Origin: Alcaligenaceae bacterium
GTDB lineage: Bacteria > Pseudomonadota > Gammaproteobacteria > Burkholderiales > Burkholderiaceae_B
Direction: 5' to 3'
Assembly: GCA_013416445.1 (NCBI GenBank)
Contig: JACCER010000001.1
Location: 124,001-188,000, forward strand
Length of the DNA stretch: 64,000 bases
Shown here: positions 16,892 to 25,787 of the stretch, piece by piece
Numbering within the stretch: the first letter of the stretch is position 1
Layout: each line of letters opens with the position of its first letter
Translations under genes and position numbers: made by a program
Notes under the pieces: model-generated
Told to the model about the DNA's origin: nothing
Databases searched by the model: none
Seen by the model: only the letters and a program-made list of their open reading frames with translations

Positions 16892-17776
16892 ATGATACGG
16901 ACACCACACCAGCATCTTGTGACGAGACTGAGCCGCAGCCTGGCGGCTGGCGCGCTAGCAGTAGTGCTTACCGGCTGCGCCACTATGAACCTTGATAGCA
17001 TCCTGAAGCATGGCGAAAATCTGGCACGCAGCTTTTCCCAAGAGGCGACGCCTGAAAAGCAGCAGGCAATGGGCGATGAGGCCGCCGCTTTGTTATTAGG
17101 CGCGGCGCCCCTGGTCAAGAATGCTGCCTTGCAGAACTACGTTAATCGGCTTGGGCTATGGGTCGCGTTACAGGCTGGACCTGACGACACCAACTGGCGT
17201 TTCGGCGTTATCGATACAGATAGTGTAAACGCCTTTGCAGCGCCATCGGGCTATGTGTTCATTACCCGGGGCTTACTGGCGCGCCTGGAAAACGAGTCGG
17301 AATTGGCCGGGGTGCTTGCCCACGAGATCGCCCATGTGCTGCAAGGCCACTATGTAAATACCATGATCAAGCGGGACCGGGTTGCCGCCCTGGGTGATTT
17401 GACCCAAAGCGCTCTGCGCGGTGGCGGCAAAGGTGATTGGGGTCCCCTAGTGAACCTGAGCCGGGGAGTATATGGTTCTGGTCTGGATAAAGGCGATGAG
17501 TACCAGGCGGATCGTATGGGTGTAGTGCTGGCCGCTCGCGCGGGCTACGACCCTTACGGCCTGCCGCGCGTATTGCAAATGTATGCCACTACATCGGGTC
17601 AAGGCGAGTTCGAGTTACTGTTTTCCACTCACCCTGGTGCTGACGCGCGCCTGGATGAGCTTGCGTCGGTAATGGGTGACAAGTTCGATAGTCTGGAAAA
17701 ATCGGGTGTTAAAAATACGGCTGCTTTTCCACGTTACCGCACTAACGCTAAAACAGGTGGTCGGGGCACCCGCTAA
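16892..17776 (+). CDS. M48 family metalloprotease lipoprotein
   Basis: A 294-residue predicted outer-membrane lipoprotein: signal ending LTGC (lipobox, Cys about residue 29). The zinc protease motif is HEIAH (in GVLAHEIAHVLQGH) with the third ligand in GDEYQADRMG. Overall it resembles the protease half of BepA/LoiP without TPR repeats. A good ribosome site (AGGAGG) precedes the ATG at 16892. It completes the cyclase-SH3b-protease operon and probably works in quality control of outer-membrane or periplasmic proteins. 17777-17980 downstream holds nothing I recognise. Confidence 0.88.
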   Translation: MIRTPHQHLVTRLSRSLAAGALAVVLTGCATMNLDSILKHGENLARSFSQEATPEKQQAMGDEAAALLLGAAPLVKNAALQNYVNRLGLWVALQAGPDDTNWRFGVIDTDSVNAFAAPSGYVFITRGLLARLENESELAGVLAHEIAHVLQGHYVNTMIKRDRVAALGDLTQSALRGGGKGDWGPLVNLSRGVYGSGLDKGDEYQADRMGVVLAARAGYDPYGLPRVLQMYATTSGQGEFELLFSTHPGADARLDELASVMGDKFDSLEKSGVKNTAAFPRYRTNAKTGGRGTR

Positions 17777-17980
17777 GGGGGCCAGCCGCCTTTTTTGAAA
17801 TATATAAATTGAGGCATTTTGCGACGTTATCTGATTCTGGTGACGTGGTCGTGCGTGGTTCATGCACCTTCTCGCGTCACCTGGATCAAGTGTGCCATAC
17901 CGCTTGTTGTGGTTGGACACACTTGAAACAGGGGGGGCCATACGCTTTTCTTAGTCGCGAGCGTGGCGTTTTACATGGCT

Positions 17981-18970
17981 TTAGTTACGTGCGCCGAGTT
18001 TGTTGTCGTTAATGACTTTTTCCCAGATGGCCGAATCGGTGATTATGCGTTGTGCCATGTTGTCAGCGTCACCGTAAACTGGGTAAGCACCGACTGATAT
18101 CATGCGCTCGGCCACTTGCGGATCTTGCAGCACCTTTTTGAGGGTATCAGCGAGCTTGATGCGCGCTTCGTCAGGCGTTTTGAGCGGTGCAAAAACGCCT
18201 ACCCATGAAATGGCCTTGCTGCCTTTTACGCCTTGCTCTTTCAAAGACTTGACGTCGGGCAGGGCCTTGAAATTTTCTGTGTTGACGGCAATGGCGCGCA
18301 GTTTGCCTGCTTTGATCTGGGGCAGTACGGCGACCGAGTCGGAAAGCATAATGGGAACATCACCGGCAAGTACGGCAGTGACGGCGGGTGAACTCCCCTG
18401 GTAAGGAATGTGGGTAGCGGCAAAGTTCAGTTCGGTTTTAAGCAATTCCATAGTCAGATTGCCGGTGCTGCCGGTGCCTGCCGATGTGTAGTTCAAGTCC
18501 CCGTTTTTGCCAGCTTTGGCCAGAGAGGCCAAGTCGGTAACATCAGGCATAACTTCGGGGTTGACGACAAGAATCAGCGGGGTTACATAAGCAACTCCAA
18601 TGGGCTGGATATCTTTGCTGAGATCGTACAGGTTGGCGGCCAACATATAAGGTGCTGTAAGGCTGGGCGAGGCTAGCATGCCAATGGTATAGCCGTCGGG
18701 CTTGCTACGCATGACGTTGCGCACGCCGATGCTCCCTGAGGCACCGGGCTTGTTTTCGGTAACGAAGGTGATGTCCAGCTCTTTGCTGAAGGCGTCGGCC
18801 AAGACACGGGTTGCAACGTCGGTAGGGCCGCCAGGGGGAAAGGGAATTACCCACGAGACAGGACGATCGGGGTAGGTAGCGTTCGCAGTGCCGGCGGCTA
18901 CAAGCAGGGATCCGGCGGCAGCGGCCAGCAGAGTTTTGACCGACAAGCGCCGGGTAAAGGAGCTAATCAT
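17981..18970 (-). CDS. Bug/TctC family periplasmic solute receptor
   Basis: A tripartite tricarboxylate receptor of the Bug family. The ATG at 18970 (AGAGG 9 bases upstream) is preferred over the longer frame because it starts right at a signal peptide (MISSFTRRLSVKTLLAAAAG, cleavage after ANA). The mature start TYPDRPVSWVIPFPPGGPTD and ENKPGASGSIG are Bug hallmarks. Length about 329 residues is normal. These receptors bind carboxylates or amides; no TctA/TctB membrane subunits are nearby, as is common for Bug proteins. It lies 270 bp downstream of a serine hydrolase on the same strand, so the ligand may be the hydrolase's substrate or product. Confidence 0.9.
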   Translation of the reverse strand: MISSFTRRLSVKTLLAAAAGSLLVAAGTANATYPDRPVSWVIPFPPGGPTDVATRVLADAFSKELDITFVTENKPGASGSIGVRNVMRSKPDGYTIGMLASPSLTAPYMLAANLYDLSKDIQPIGVAYVTPLILVVNPEVMPDVTDLASLAKAGKNGDLNYTSAGTGSTGNLTMELLKTELNFAATHIPYQGSSPAVTAVLAGDVPIMLSDSVAVLPQIKAGKLRAIAVNTENFKALPDVKSLKEQGVKGSKAISWVGVFAPLKTPDEARIKLADTLKKVLQDPQVAERMISVGAYPVYGDADNMAQRIITDSAIWEKVINDNKLGARN

Positions 18971-19240
18971 ATAGTTATGCCTCTTGATGAAGTTGTTGCC
19001 TGAAGACTGGGGGACAGTCAAAAAAGACTAGTGAAAACAGATGTGTGGGAATTGAGAACTATTCTATTGTATATGCTTGGGTATCAGACTCATGATGAGG
19101 CTATCGGTGAATACACAAGCTGGTCATGGCTACGCTAGCCATGACCTTTGGTTAGTGCTTAGTCAAGCGGCCTACACGAGGCCGGTTTCTGAGCAGGGTA
19201 TTGGCGAGCAGCAGATCGGGCTCTTGAGTCTTGGGATTAC

Positions 19241-20518
19241 CTACTGAGGATAGGCCAGCAAATGCTTGGCCAGCGCGTGATACGCAGGTAACGAAGTGGG
19301 GTCGAAGTTGGTGTTTGCTGCCAATGGGTGCGAGGCGAATCGGGCAATGACCATTTCGGCTTTAGGGTCGATATAGATCGCCTGGCCATGCACGCCGCGC
19401 GCGGAATAAGCGCCGTGTTCGTTGTTCGACACCCACCACATGTTTCGATAGCCCCAACCCGGAAGCGCCTTGTTGTAGGCTGATTTTTGAAACTGATCCC
19501 TGTCAGCACCTTGGCGAATGTCTGCTACGACGTCCTTGGGCACAATCTGTTGTCCGTTGTAGTTGCCATCGAGTCGCATCATTTCGCCGCAACGGGCCAG
19601 GTCGCGCAGGCCTGCGTTCAAACCGCCACCGGCGAACTCAGTGCCTGCTGAGTCTATTGTGAAATAGGCGTCTTGTTCTGCACCGAGCTTGCTCCAAATT
19701 CGTTCTTGTAGGTTTTCAGAGATCGATTTGCCCGTTACACGGCGAATCACCCAGCCCAATGCATCTGAGTCGATGGTTTTGTAGGCAAAGGCCTGGCCAT
19801 GCGTGCCTGCCTTCTTGATCGTCAGCAGGAACTCGTAGAACGATTTCGGACCTTCGTAGTCATGCGGGCGAGGGGCGATTCCGCCTGCTCGTACATGGGT
19901 GAATATTTCGGCTTTGGGGTCGGTGTAGTCTTCCGAGTATTTGACGCTGGTGCTCATGTCGAGCAATTGACGCACAGTAGCGTCTCCAAAACCAGTGTCT
20001 TTAAGTTCGGGAACGTATTTCGAGACGAGCTCGTTTTCGTTGATTGCACCTTCCGCCACCAACATGGCGCCGATGATACCCGTGAACGACTTGGTCACGG
20101 ACATTGCCACGTGCTGCCCTTGAGGCTTGAGCACACCGAAATAACGCTCGTAGACGATCTGGCCCTTGTGCAAGACCACAATGCCGTCGGTGTAGTTGGC
20201 ACTGAGCGATTGCGCCCAGGTCAGGATTTGTTCGCTGCCCAGTACCTGAAATTTCACATCGTCGATATCGTGACGCATGGCGATGGGCAGCACGCTGACT
20301 GGCCCTGTACCGCGTGCCACATTGCTGGTTGGCATAAGCTGGCGGTAATTGGAGAGAGCCCAACGCCTTTGTGGAAAATCCCGAAACGTACCATCTGCGT
20401 ATCGAATCTGTTTATCTGCAGGTGGTGGGGAACCTATCATCCACCCCATCGTGACCGGATCACTGGCTTGAGCATCCAGAAATGTCGGGCCAGCTTGCTT
20501 TATTACCGTGTCGGTCAT
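19241..20518 (-). CDS. serine hydrolase of the beta-lactamase (class C/EstB) fold
   Basis: A 425-residue protein of the beta-lactamase-related family. Catalytic SxxK is AMSVTKSF (about residue 142). A Tyr in the YSEDY region and a later GWGYRNMWW segment are consistent with 6-aminohexanoate-oligomer hydrolase or esterase relatives. No signal peptide is seen, so it is likely cytoplasmic and not a true beta-lactamase. Good ribosome site (AAAGGA) before the ATG at 20518. It is divergent from the dehydrogenase at 20649 and upstream of a Bug receptor, suggesting import and hydrolysis of an amide or ester. Confidence 0.85.
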   Translation of the reverse strand: MTDTVIKQAGPTFLDAQASDPVTMGWMIGSPPPADKQIRYADGTFRDFPQRRWALSNYRQLMPTSNVARGTGPVSVLPIAMRHDIDDVKFQVLGSEQILTWAQSLSANYTDGIVVLHKGQIVYERYFGVLKPQGQHVAMSVTKSFTGIIGAMLVAEGAINENELVSKYVPELKDTGFGDATVRQLLDMSTSVKYSEDYTDPKAEIFTHVRAGGIAPRPHDYEGPKSFYEFLLTIKKAGTHGQAFAYKTIDSDALGWVIRRVTGKSISENLQERIWSKLGAEQDAYFTIDSAGTEFAGGGLNAGLRDLARCGEMMRLDGNYNGQQIVPKDVVADIRQGADRDQFQKSAYNKALPGWGYRNMWWVSNNEHGAYSARGVHGQAIYIDPKAEMVIARFASHPLAANTNFDPTSLPAYHALAKHLLAYPQ

Positions 20519-20648
20519 GTGGTGTGGTCCTTTTAGCGGTTTTCGAGTCGGATGGCGACAATTCTAGCAGCGGCTGCGGCTTCCTGCTTGACGCGGGTGT
20601 AGACTCGAAGTTGCCTGACGCAATCGCGTTTTTTTAAGAGGAAAAGTC

Positions 20649-21473
20649 ATGACTAAAACAGTAACGCCTGAAGTTCACGCAACAACCAGCCTGAGCCTGA
20701 AAGGGAAGCTGGCAGTGGTCACTGGGGCGGCCAGTGGTTTGGGTAAACGGATTGCCGAAGTCTTCGCCGATGCCGGGGCTAATGTGGTAATTGCCGACAT
20801 GCAGCTGGATGCGGCGCAGGCCACGGCCGACGCCATTTCCAGGAAGGGGGTCAAGACACTTGCCCTTGCCATGGATGTAACGGATGAAGCAGCGGTAGAC
20901 CAAGGCTTTGATCAGATCCAGAAACAGTTGGGGCCAGTGGATATCCTGGTCAGTAACGCAGGCATTCAAATCGTTGCACCCATACAGGAATTCAAGTTTT
21001 CTGATTGGAAGAAGCTTTTGGCTGTGCACCTGGATGGCGGCTTTCTTACTTCGCGTGCCGCGGTGCGTCAGATGATTGCAGCTAAACGTGGTGGCAGCAT
21101 CATTTTTATGGGGTCTGTGCATTCCAAGGAAGCATCCAGGCTCAAGAGCCCGTATGTTACGGCCAAGCACGGTCTCGAGGGCCTGGCGAAGGTTATTTCC
21201 AAGGAAGGTGCTGCCTACGGCATTCGTACGAATGTCATTTGTCCAGGCTTCGTACGCACGCCACTAGTCGAAAAACAAATTCCTGAACAGGCAAAGGAAT
21301 TGGGTATTTCCGAAGAGGACGTTATCCAGAATGTGATGCTCAAGGACACTGTAGATGGTGAATTCACGACTGTTGACGACGTAGCACAGGTTGCACTCAT
21401 TTTCGCCGCATTCCCCAGCAATGCCTTGACCGGACAGTCGTTGGTTGTCAGCCACGGTTGGTTCATGCAATAA
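20649..21473 (+). CDS. 3-hydroxybutyrate dehydrogenase-like SDR
   Basis: A 274-residue short-chain dehydrogenase. NAD(P) site [20 protein letters not shown], an aspartate after the second strand (VVIADM) favouring NAD, the NAG motif (VSNAGIQ), catalytic Ser in IIFMGSVHS and YVTAK. The ending SLVVSHGW resembles D-beta-hydroxybutyrate dehydrogenase, which oxidises 3-hydroxybutyrate to acetoacetate. The substrate remains uncertain. The start is preceded by AAGAGGAAAAGTC. It is divergent from the serine hydrolase gene. Confidence 0.88.
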   Translation: MTKTVTPEVHATTSLSLKGKLAVVTGAASGLGKRIAEVFADAGANVVIADMQLDAAQATADAISRKGVKTLALAMDVTDEAAVDQGFDQIQKQLGPVDILVSNAGIQIVAPIQEFKFSDWKKLLAVHLDGGFLTSRAAVRQMIAAKRGGSIIFMGSVHSKEASRLKSPYVTAKHGLEGLAKVISKEGAAYGIRTNVICPGFVRTPLVEKQIPEQAKELGISEEDVIQNVMLKDTVDGEFTTVDDVAQVALIFAAFPSNALTGQSLVVSHGWFMQ

Positions 21474-21555
21474 AAGCACTGTATGCAATGACAGTAATCA
21501 GATCCGACACCATGATCTAAGATACGAGAACTTTATAAGCAAGGGGATCAGCGTA

Positions 21556-22593
21556 GTGCCTGGTGTATTGTCTTTGAAGTTGAAAAACAGCAGATGGGCT
21601 GCAGGGCTGGTGACGCTTTTCGTAGCCGCGGTTCTGACTATGGTTGCGGGCTGGCCAACTGTGGCTGCGGCTCAGGTGCCCAACTTCCATCCTTGTAATG
21701 CCCAACCGGCCTTGCCAATTTGCAAGCACGGTTATGGCAAGCGTATTGCCATCAAGCGCTGGGGAGCGCGGCCCGAGCCACTAGACCCGGATGCTGCGGC
21801 AAAGGCATCGCTAGTCACACGCAATCCGGCCGCCGAGATCAAGAAGCTCAAGTCCAGCACGGTGATCGTGCAAGACGTGGATACGTCCGAGGTCTTGTTT
21901 GCCCGCAAGGAAAACCTGGTGCGGCCCATTGCTTCCATTACCAAGCTCATGATGGCGCTGGTGGTGGTCGATGCTGATCTGCCCATGGACGAAATGATCA
22001 GCATTGGCGCCGAGGATAGCAAAATAGCCAGTGAATTGCCTTCACGTTTGTCCGTGGGTACTAGCCTGAGCCGATCTGACCTGCTGCACCTGGCACTAAC
22101 CGCTTCCGAGAATAGCGCGGCGCACGCCTTGGGGCGTACTTATCCGGGAGGCATGGCAGCTTTTGTCGTAGCCATGAACGCCAAGGCGCAGGCCTTAGGC
22201 ATGACAGATTCCAGATTTGTCGAGCCTACTGGCTTGTCCAACGACAATGTGGCTACAGCCAAAGACTTGGTCAAGCTGGTTCATGCGGCCTCGCGGCGTC
22301 CCTTGGTCCGACGGTTTTCCACTGCCGTCAAGCACGAAGCCGCTGATCAGACCTTCCAAAATACCAATATGTTGGTGGGCCGATCAAACTGGACGATTCT
22401 GGCTTCGAAAACAGGCACCACCCGCGAAGCCGGCGGCTGCCTGGTTATGCTGATTCAGCTTGGCGGGCGTAATTTGGCCGTGGTGTTGCTTAATGCACAA
22501 GGCCAGAATGGCTCGCGTTTTGGCGACGCGGTGCGCGTGCAGCGTATTGTGAATAGCCAAATGGCCGCAAACATGGCCTTGAACTTGCAGTAG
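21556..22593 (+). CDS. pbpG: D-alanyl-D-alanine endopeptidase (PbpG type)
   Basis: The frame is open from 21445 but would overlap the SDR gene; the GTG at 21556 has AAGGGGATC upstream and opens directly before a signal peptide (cleavage near VAAAQ), giving 345 residues. Active-site motifs of the S11 penicillin-binding family are all present: SITK (PIASITKLM), SEN (LTASENSAAHAL) and KTG (ASKTGTTREAGG). Members cut the cross-links of peptidoglycan in the periplasm. There is no C-terminal amphipathic anchor domain, as expected for PBP7/PbpG rather than DacA. Confidence 0.9.
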   Translation: MPGVLSLKLKNSRWAAGLVTLFVAAVLTMVAGWPTVAAAQVPNFHPCNAQPALPICKHGYGKRIAIKRWGARPEPLDPDAAAKASLVTRNPAAEIKKLKSSTVIVQDVDTSEVLFARKENLVRPIASITKLMMALVVVDADLPMDEMISIGAEDSKIASELPSRLSVGTSLSRSDLLHLALTASENSAAHALGRTYPGGMAAFVVAMNAKAQALGMTDSRFVEPTGLSNDNVATAKDLVKLVHAASRRPLVRRFSTAVKHEAADQTFQNTNMLVGRSNWTILASKTGTTREAGGCLVMLIQLGGRNLAVVLLNAQGQNGSRFGDAVRVQRIVNSQMAANMALNLQ

Positions 22594-22687
22594 TCCTCGT
22601 AGCCAGGGCTACCTGAAACGTCACGGTACGCCACAAGAGCCCGCTGAGTTAAGAGTGGTGCTGACGGAAGAAATCTGACTCAGGCCG

Positions 22688-25123
22688 TCACGTTGCCTGA
22701 TACGCAGTTGTCCGGGATACGCGTGCTTCCAGGGCGGCGCGAGCGGCATCGTCAACGGTGTTCAGCCAGACAAAATGCAAGCGGTTGCGGGCATCTTCGG
22801 GAATGTCTTCCAGGTCCCGCTGGTTGCGGGCAGGCAAAAGTACAGTGGTGATGCCTGCTTGCAAGGCGGCCAGCACTTTTTCTTTGACGCCACCTATGGG
22901 CAGTACCAGACCACGCAAGCTGATTTCGCCTGTCATGGCATGGTCGCTTTGCACCGGAGTATTGGTCAGCAGCGAAAGCAAGGCGATATACATGGCTACA
23001 CCCGCGCTGGGGCCGTCCTTGGGGATGGCGCCGGCTGGAACGTGTACATGAATATCGATTTTCTCAAAAAGATCAGGTGCAATATCAAGATGTTCTGAAC
23101 CTGCTTTGACTAATGTAAGCGCTGCCTGGGCGCTTTCTTTCATGACGTCGCCCAGTTGCCCGGTCAGTATCAATTTGCCGCTGCCAGGTGTGCGGCTGGC
23201 TTCGACGAAAAGGATATCGCCGCCTACCGGGGTCCAGGCCAGCCCCGTTGCCACTCCGGGCAGGCTGGTACGCATGGCAATTTCACTTTCAAACTTTTCA
23301 GGTCCCAGCGTTGCGTGCAGGTCGTCCAGGTCGATCAGCACGTGTTGCGCCGTGCCTTCGGCAATACGCATGGCGGCATGTCGCAGGGCGCTGCCTATTT
23401 CACGTTCGAGGTTGCGTACACCGGCTTCGCGCGTGTAGCTGTGAACGATGGTGCGCAGGGCTTTGTCGGTTATTTCGCATTGCTCGGGGCTTAGCCCGTT
23501 GGCTGTCATTTGGCGCGCAATCAGATAGCGCTTGGCAATCTGGATTTTTTCTTCTTCGGTGTAGCCCGGTAGTTGAATCACTTCCATGCGGTCGCGTAGC
23601 GGGATGGGGATGGTGTCGAGCATGTTCGCGGTGGTGATGAACATGATGTGCGACAGGTCGAATGGCACCGCCAGGTAGTTGTCACGAAAGCTGATGTTCT
23701 GCTCTGGGTCGAGCACCTCAAGCAGGGCTGAGGCCGGATCGCCCTGTATTCCGCTGCTCAGTTTGTCGACTTCGTCGAGCATCATGACGCAGTTTTTGGA
23801 CCCAACCTTGTGAATTTCCTGAATAATATTGCCGGGCAGGGCGCCGATATAGGTACGCCGGTGGCCGCGTATTTCGGCTTCGTCGTGGACACCGCCCAGG
23901 CTGATGCGGGCAAACTTGCGCCCTGTAGCCCTGGCGATGCTTTGTCCCAGTGATGTTTTGCCGACCCCCGGAGGGCCGACAAAACAGAGAATTGGGCTTT
24001 TTCCTTTGGGGTTAAGCTTTTGCACCGCGAGGTACTCAAGAATGCGGCGCTTTATCTTAAGCAGGCCGTAATGATCCTGGTCGAGGATAGTGCGCGCTTC
24101 GGCGATGTCGATACGGTCATCGGTGGCTATGGACCAGGGCAATTCAGTGACCCAATCAAGATAGGTACGCAGCATGGAGTATTCAGCTGATGCCTCGGTC
24201 ATATGCTGGAGGCGTCTTAATTCTTTACGTAGCTGGGTTTCAATGTCTTCCGGCATTTTGGCCTGGACGATTTTTTCTTCGATAGCGGCGATTTCTGCCT
24301 CGTTGCCTTCCGTTTCACCAAGTTGTTTCTGGATGGTTTTAAGCTGTTCACGCAATAGGATTTCGCGTTGCTGGTCTTGAAAGCGCTCTTTGGTTTGCTG
24401 GTCGATGTCTTGGCTGACACGCAGAACTTCGATATTGTGAATCAAAAGCCCAAGCACTTTGTCCATGCGGGTTTCCAGGTCGAACGCTTCCAGCACTTCT
24501 TGTTTTTCGTCTGGTTTCAGGTCCATGACGCCGGCAATGAAGTCGGTCAGTACCGAGGGCGATGAAATGTTTTGTGTTGTCGCAACGAGTTCCGCAGGGG
24601 CTTGAGGCAGCATCTGGAGTATTTCGGTGCTGCGAGCTTTTAACTGAACCATGAGCGCCTCTATGCTCAGGTTGGCGGTTTTCTGTTCTTCGTAGCGTTC
24701 CACCGAAGCAACTTGGAATGGGTAGCCGGACAGGAATTTTTTTACGCGATAGCGCTGCTCACCCTGGCAAATGATATGGTGCGAGCCATCGGGCGCCGTT
24801 ACGTAGCGAAGAATGCTGGCGACCGTGCCTACATGATATAGGTCATCTGGTGTAGGGTCGTTGGAGTCGGCTTGTTTCTGCAGCAGTACGCCGATTCGGC
24901 GTCCCGAGCGTGCTGCTTCTTGTGCCGCAGTCACAGAGCTTTCGCGTCCGATGCTGATGGGCACGACCAGGCCCGGGAACAGCACCAAGTTGCGCACTGG
25001 GATAATGATTAGTGCGTCTTCTGGAATAGCAATTACCGGCGTCATTGGTTTTTGCTCGGACGCCGCGGATGCTGTTTCCGGCGACGTAGCATCAGAGGTG
25101 TGATTGGGGCTGTCGTTTGGCAT
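22688..25123 (-). CDS. lon: ATP-dependent Lon protease
   Basis: An 811-residue cytosolic AAA+ serine protease. N-terminal substrate-recognition domain (about 25-220), coiled segment with LREQLKTIQKQLGE, AAA+ module with Walker A GPPGVGKTSLGQSIA and Walker B VMMLDEVDKL, and the C-terminal protease domain with catalytic Ser in KDGPSAGVAMYIAL and catalytic Lys in GGVKEKVLAAL. Length is normal. It begins 24 bp after the hsp20 gene on the same strand, so the two probably share a heat-shock transcript. Lon degrades misfolded and regulatory proteins. Confidence 0.97.
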   Translation of the reverse strand: MPNDSPNHTSDATSPETASAASEQKPMTPVIAIPEDALIIIPVRNLVLFPGLVVPISIGRESSVTAAQEAARSGRRIGVLLQKQADSNDPTPDDLYHVGTVASILRYVTAPDGSHHIICQGEQRYRVKKFLSGYPFQVASVERYEEQKTANLSIEALMVQLKARSTEILQMLPQAPAELVATTQNISSPSVLTDFIAGVMDLKPDEKQEVLEAFDLETRMDKVLGLLIHNIEVLRVSQDIDQQTKERFQDQQREILLREQLKTIQKQLGETEGNEAEIAAIEEKIVQAKMPEDIETQLRKELRRLQHMTEASAEYSMLRTYLDWVTELPWSIATDDRIDIAEARTILDQDHYGLLKIKRRILEYLAVQKLNPKGKSPILCFVGPPGVGKTSLGQSIARATGRKFARISLGGVHDEAEIRGHRRTYIGALPGNIIQEIHKVGSKNCVMMLDEVDKLSSGIQGDPASALLEVLDPEQNISFRDNYLAVPFDLSHIMFITTANMLDTIPIPLRDRMEVIQLPGYTEEEKIQIAKRYLIARQMTANGLSPEQCEITDKALRTIVHSYTREAGVRNLEREIGSALRHAAMRIAEGTAQHVLIDLDDLHATLGPEKFESEIAMRTSLPGVATGLAWTPVGGDILFVEASRTPGSGKLILTGQLGDVMKESAQAALTLVKAGSEHLDIAPDLFEKIDIHVHVPAGAIPKDGPSAGVAMYIALLSLLTNTPVQSDHAMTGEISLRGLVLPIGGVKEKVLAALQAGITTVLLPARNQRDLEDIPEDARNRLHFVWLNTVDDAARAALEARVSRTTAYQAT

Positions 25124-25147
25124 GGCTTACCTGCTATTTGGTTGGTG

Positions 25148-25552
25148 CTATGCGCGTTTCAATAAGCTCAAGAGCAGACACCCATTGGTCAGGGTGGATT
25201 CTTGAATTTCAAAGTGGCCCGGCGGTAGTTCGATGCGTCGCTCAAAGCGGCCATAAGGGATTTCAATTCGGCGGATTTGCGCCGAAGTAGGGGCGGGCAT
25301 AGGGCGTTCGCCCAGAATGACAAGCGCATTGCCGTCGATGACGACCTTGAGTTGATCGGGGGCGACTCCTGGCAAGGCCACCAGCACCGACAAGTTGCGA
25401 CTGGTCTCGAAAACATCGACGGGCGGTTCCCAGGTAGGGCCCGAAGTACGCCCCGTGCTCAAACGAAAAAACTGTCGGTGCAGGCGGTCGGCCTGTTCCA
25501 GCATATTGATGGCGTCGGCCCATGTCGAGCCAACTGGCTTGTGGAATGTCAT
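25148..25552 (-). CDS. Hsp20/alpha-crystallin family small heat-shock protein
   Basis: A 134-residue small chaperone. The alpha-crystallin domain covers about residues 40-130: PPVDVFETSRNLSVLVALPG, VVIDGNALVILGER, PYGRFERRIELP and a closing strand. The first 40 residues form the variable N-terminal arm. It should hold unfolded proteins for refolding or for the Lon protease encoded 24 bp downstream. A possible heat-shock promoter lies upstream. Confidence 0.9.
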   Translation of the reverse strand: MTFHKPVGSTWADAINMLEQADRLHRQFFRLSTGRTSGPTWEPPVDVFETSRNLSVLVALPGVAPDQLKVVIDGNALVILGERPMPAPTSAQIRRIEIPYGRFERRIELPPGHFEIQESTLTNGCLLLSLLKRA

Positions 25553-25629
25553 GAGTCATATCCTTGTCCAGCCGCTGTTTTCTACGCTTGCAACTGCAGT
25601 TGCAGGGCACGTAAAGTAGATGCGAGCCG

Positions 25630-25654
25630 ACAATGCCGGCCTTTTAGTTTCAAC
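25630..25654 (-). promoter_or_regulatory. possible sigma-32-type promoter of hsp20-lon
   Basis: On the minus strand GTTGAAAC (25647-25654) resembles the CTTGAAA -35 element. After about 9 bases comes CGGCATTGT (25630-25638), a weak match to the CCCATNT -10 element. It is 80-100 bp upstream of the hsp20 start. The -10 match is poor. Confidence 0.3.
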
Positions 25655-25752
25655 TATAGAAGTAAAAAGGGGCGTTTGCAATGCGCATGATGCTTGAGGT
25701 GATTGGTGTCTGATTACGCTTTCGGCTTGTACGTGTATGGCGTTGCTTTATT

Positions 25753-25787
25753 GGATTACGCGCGTGGCGGTGCTAATCCGGCCTACG
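25753..25787. repeat. REP-like palindrome, copy 1
   Basis: GGATTACGCGC ... GTGCTAATCCGGCCTACGA, an imperfect copy of the palindrome found at six other sites. It supplies the stop codon of the IclR gene (25783-25785). A degenerate half copy (GTCTGATTACGC) lies just left near 25708. Confidence 0.75.

Noticed and set aside
22595-22687. Small hairpin GTAGCC/GGCTAC between the pbpG and lon gene ends as a terminator.
   Set aside because: Only six pairs and no T-run on either side.
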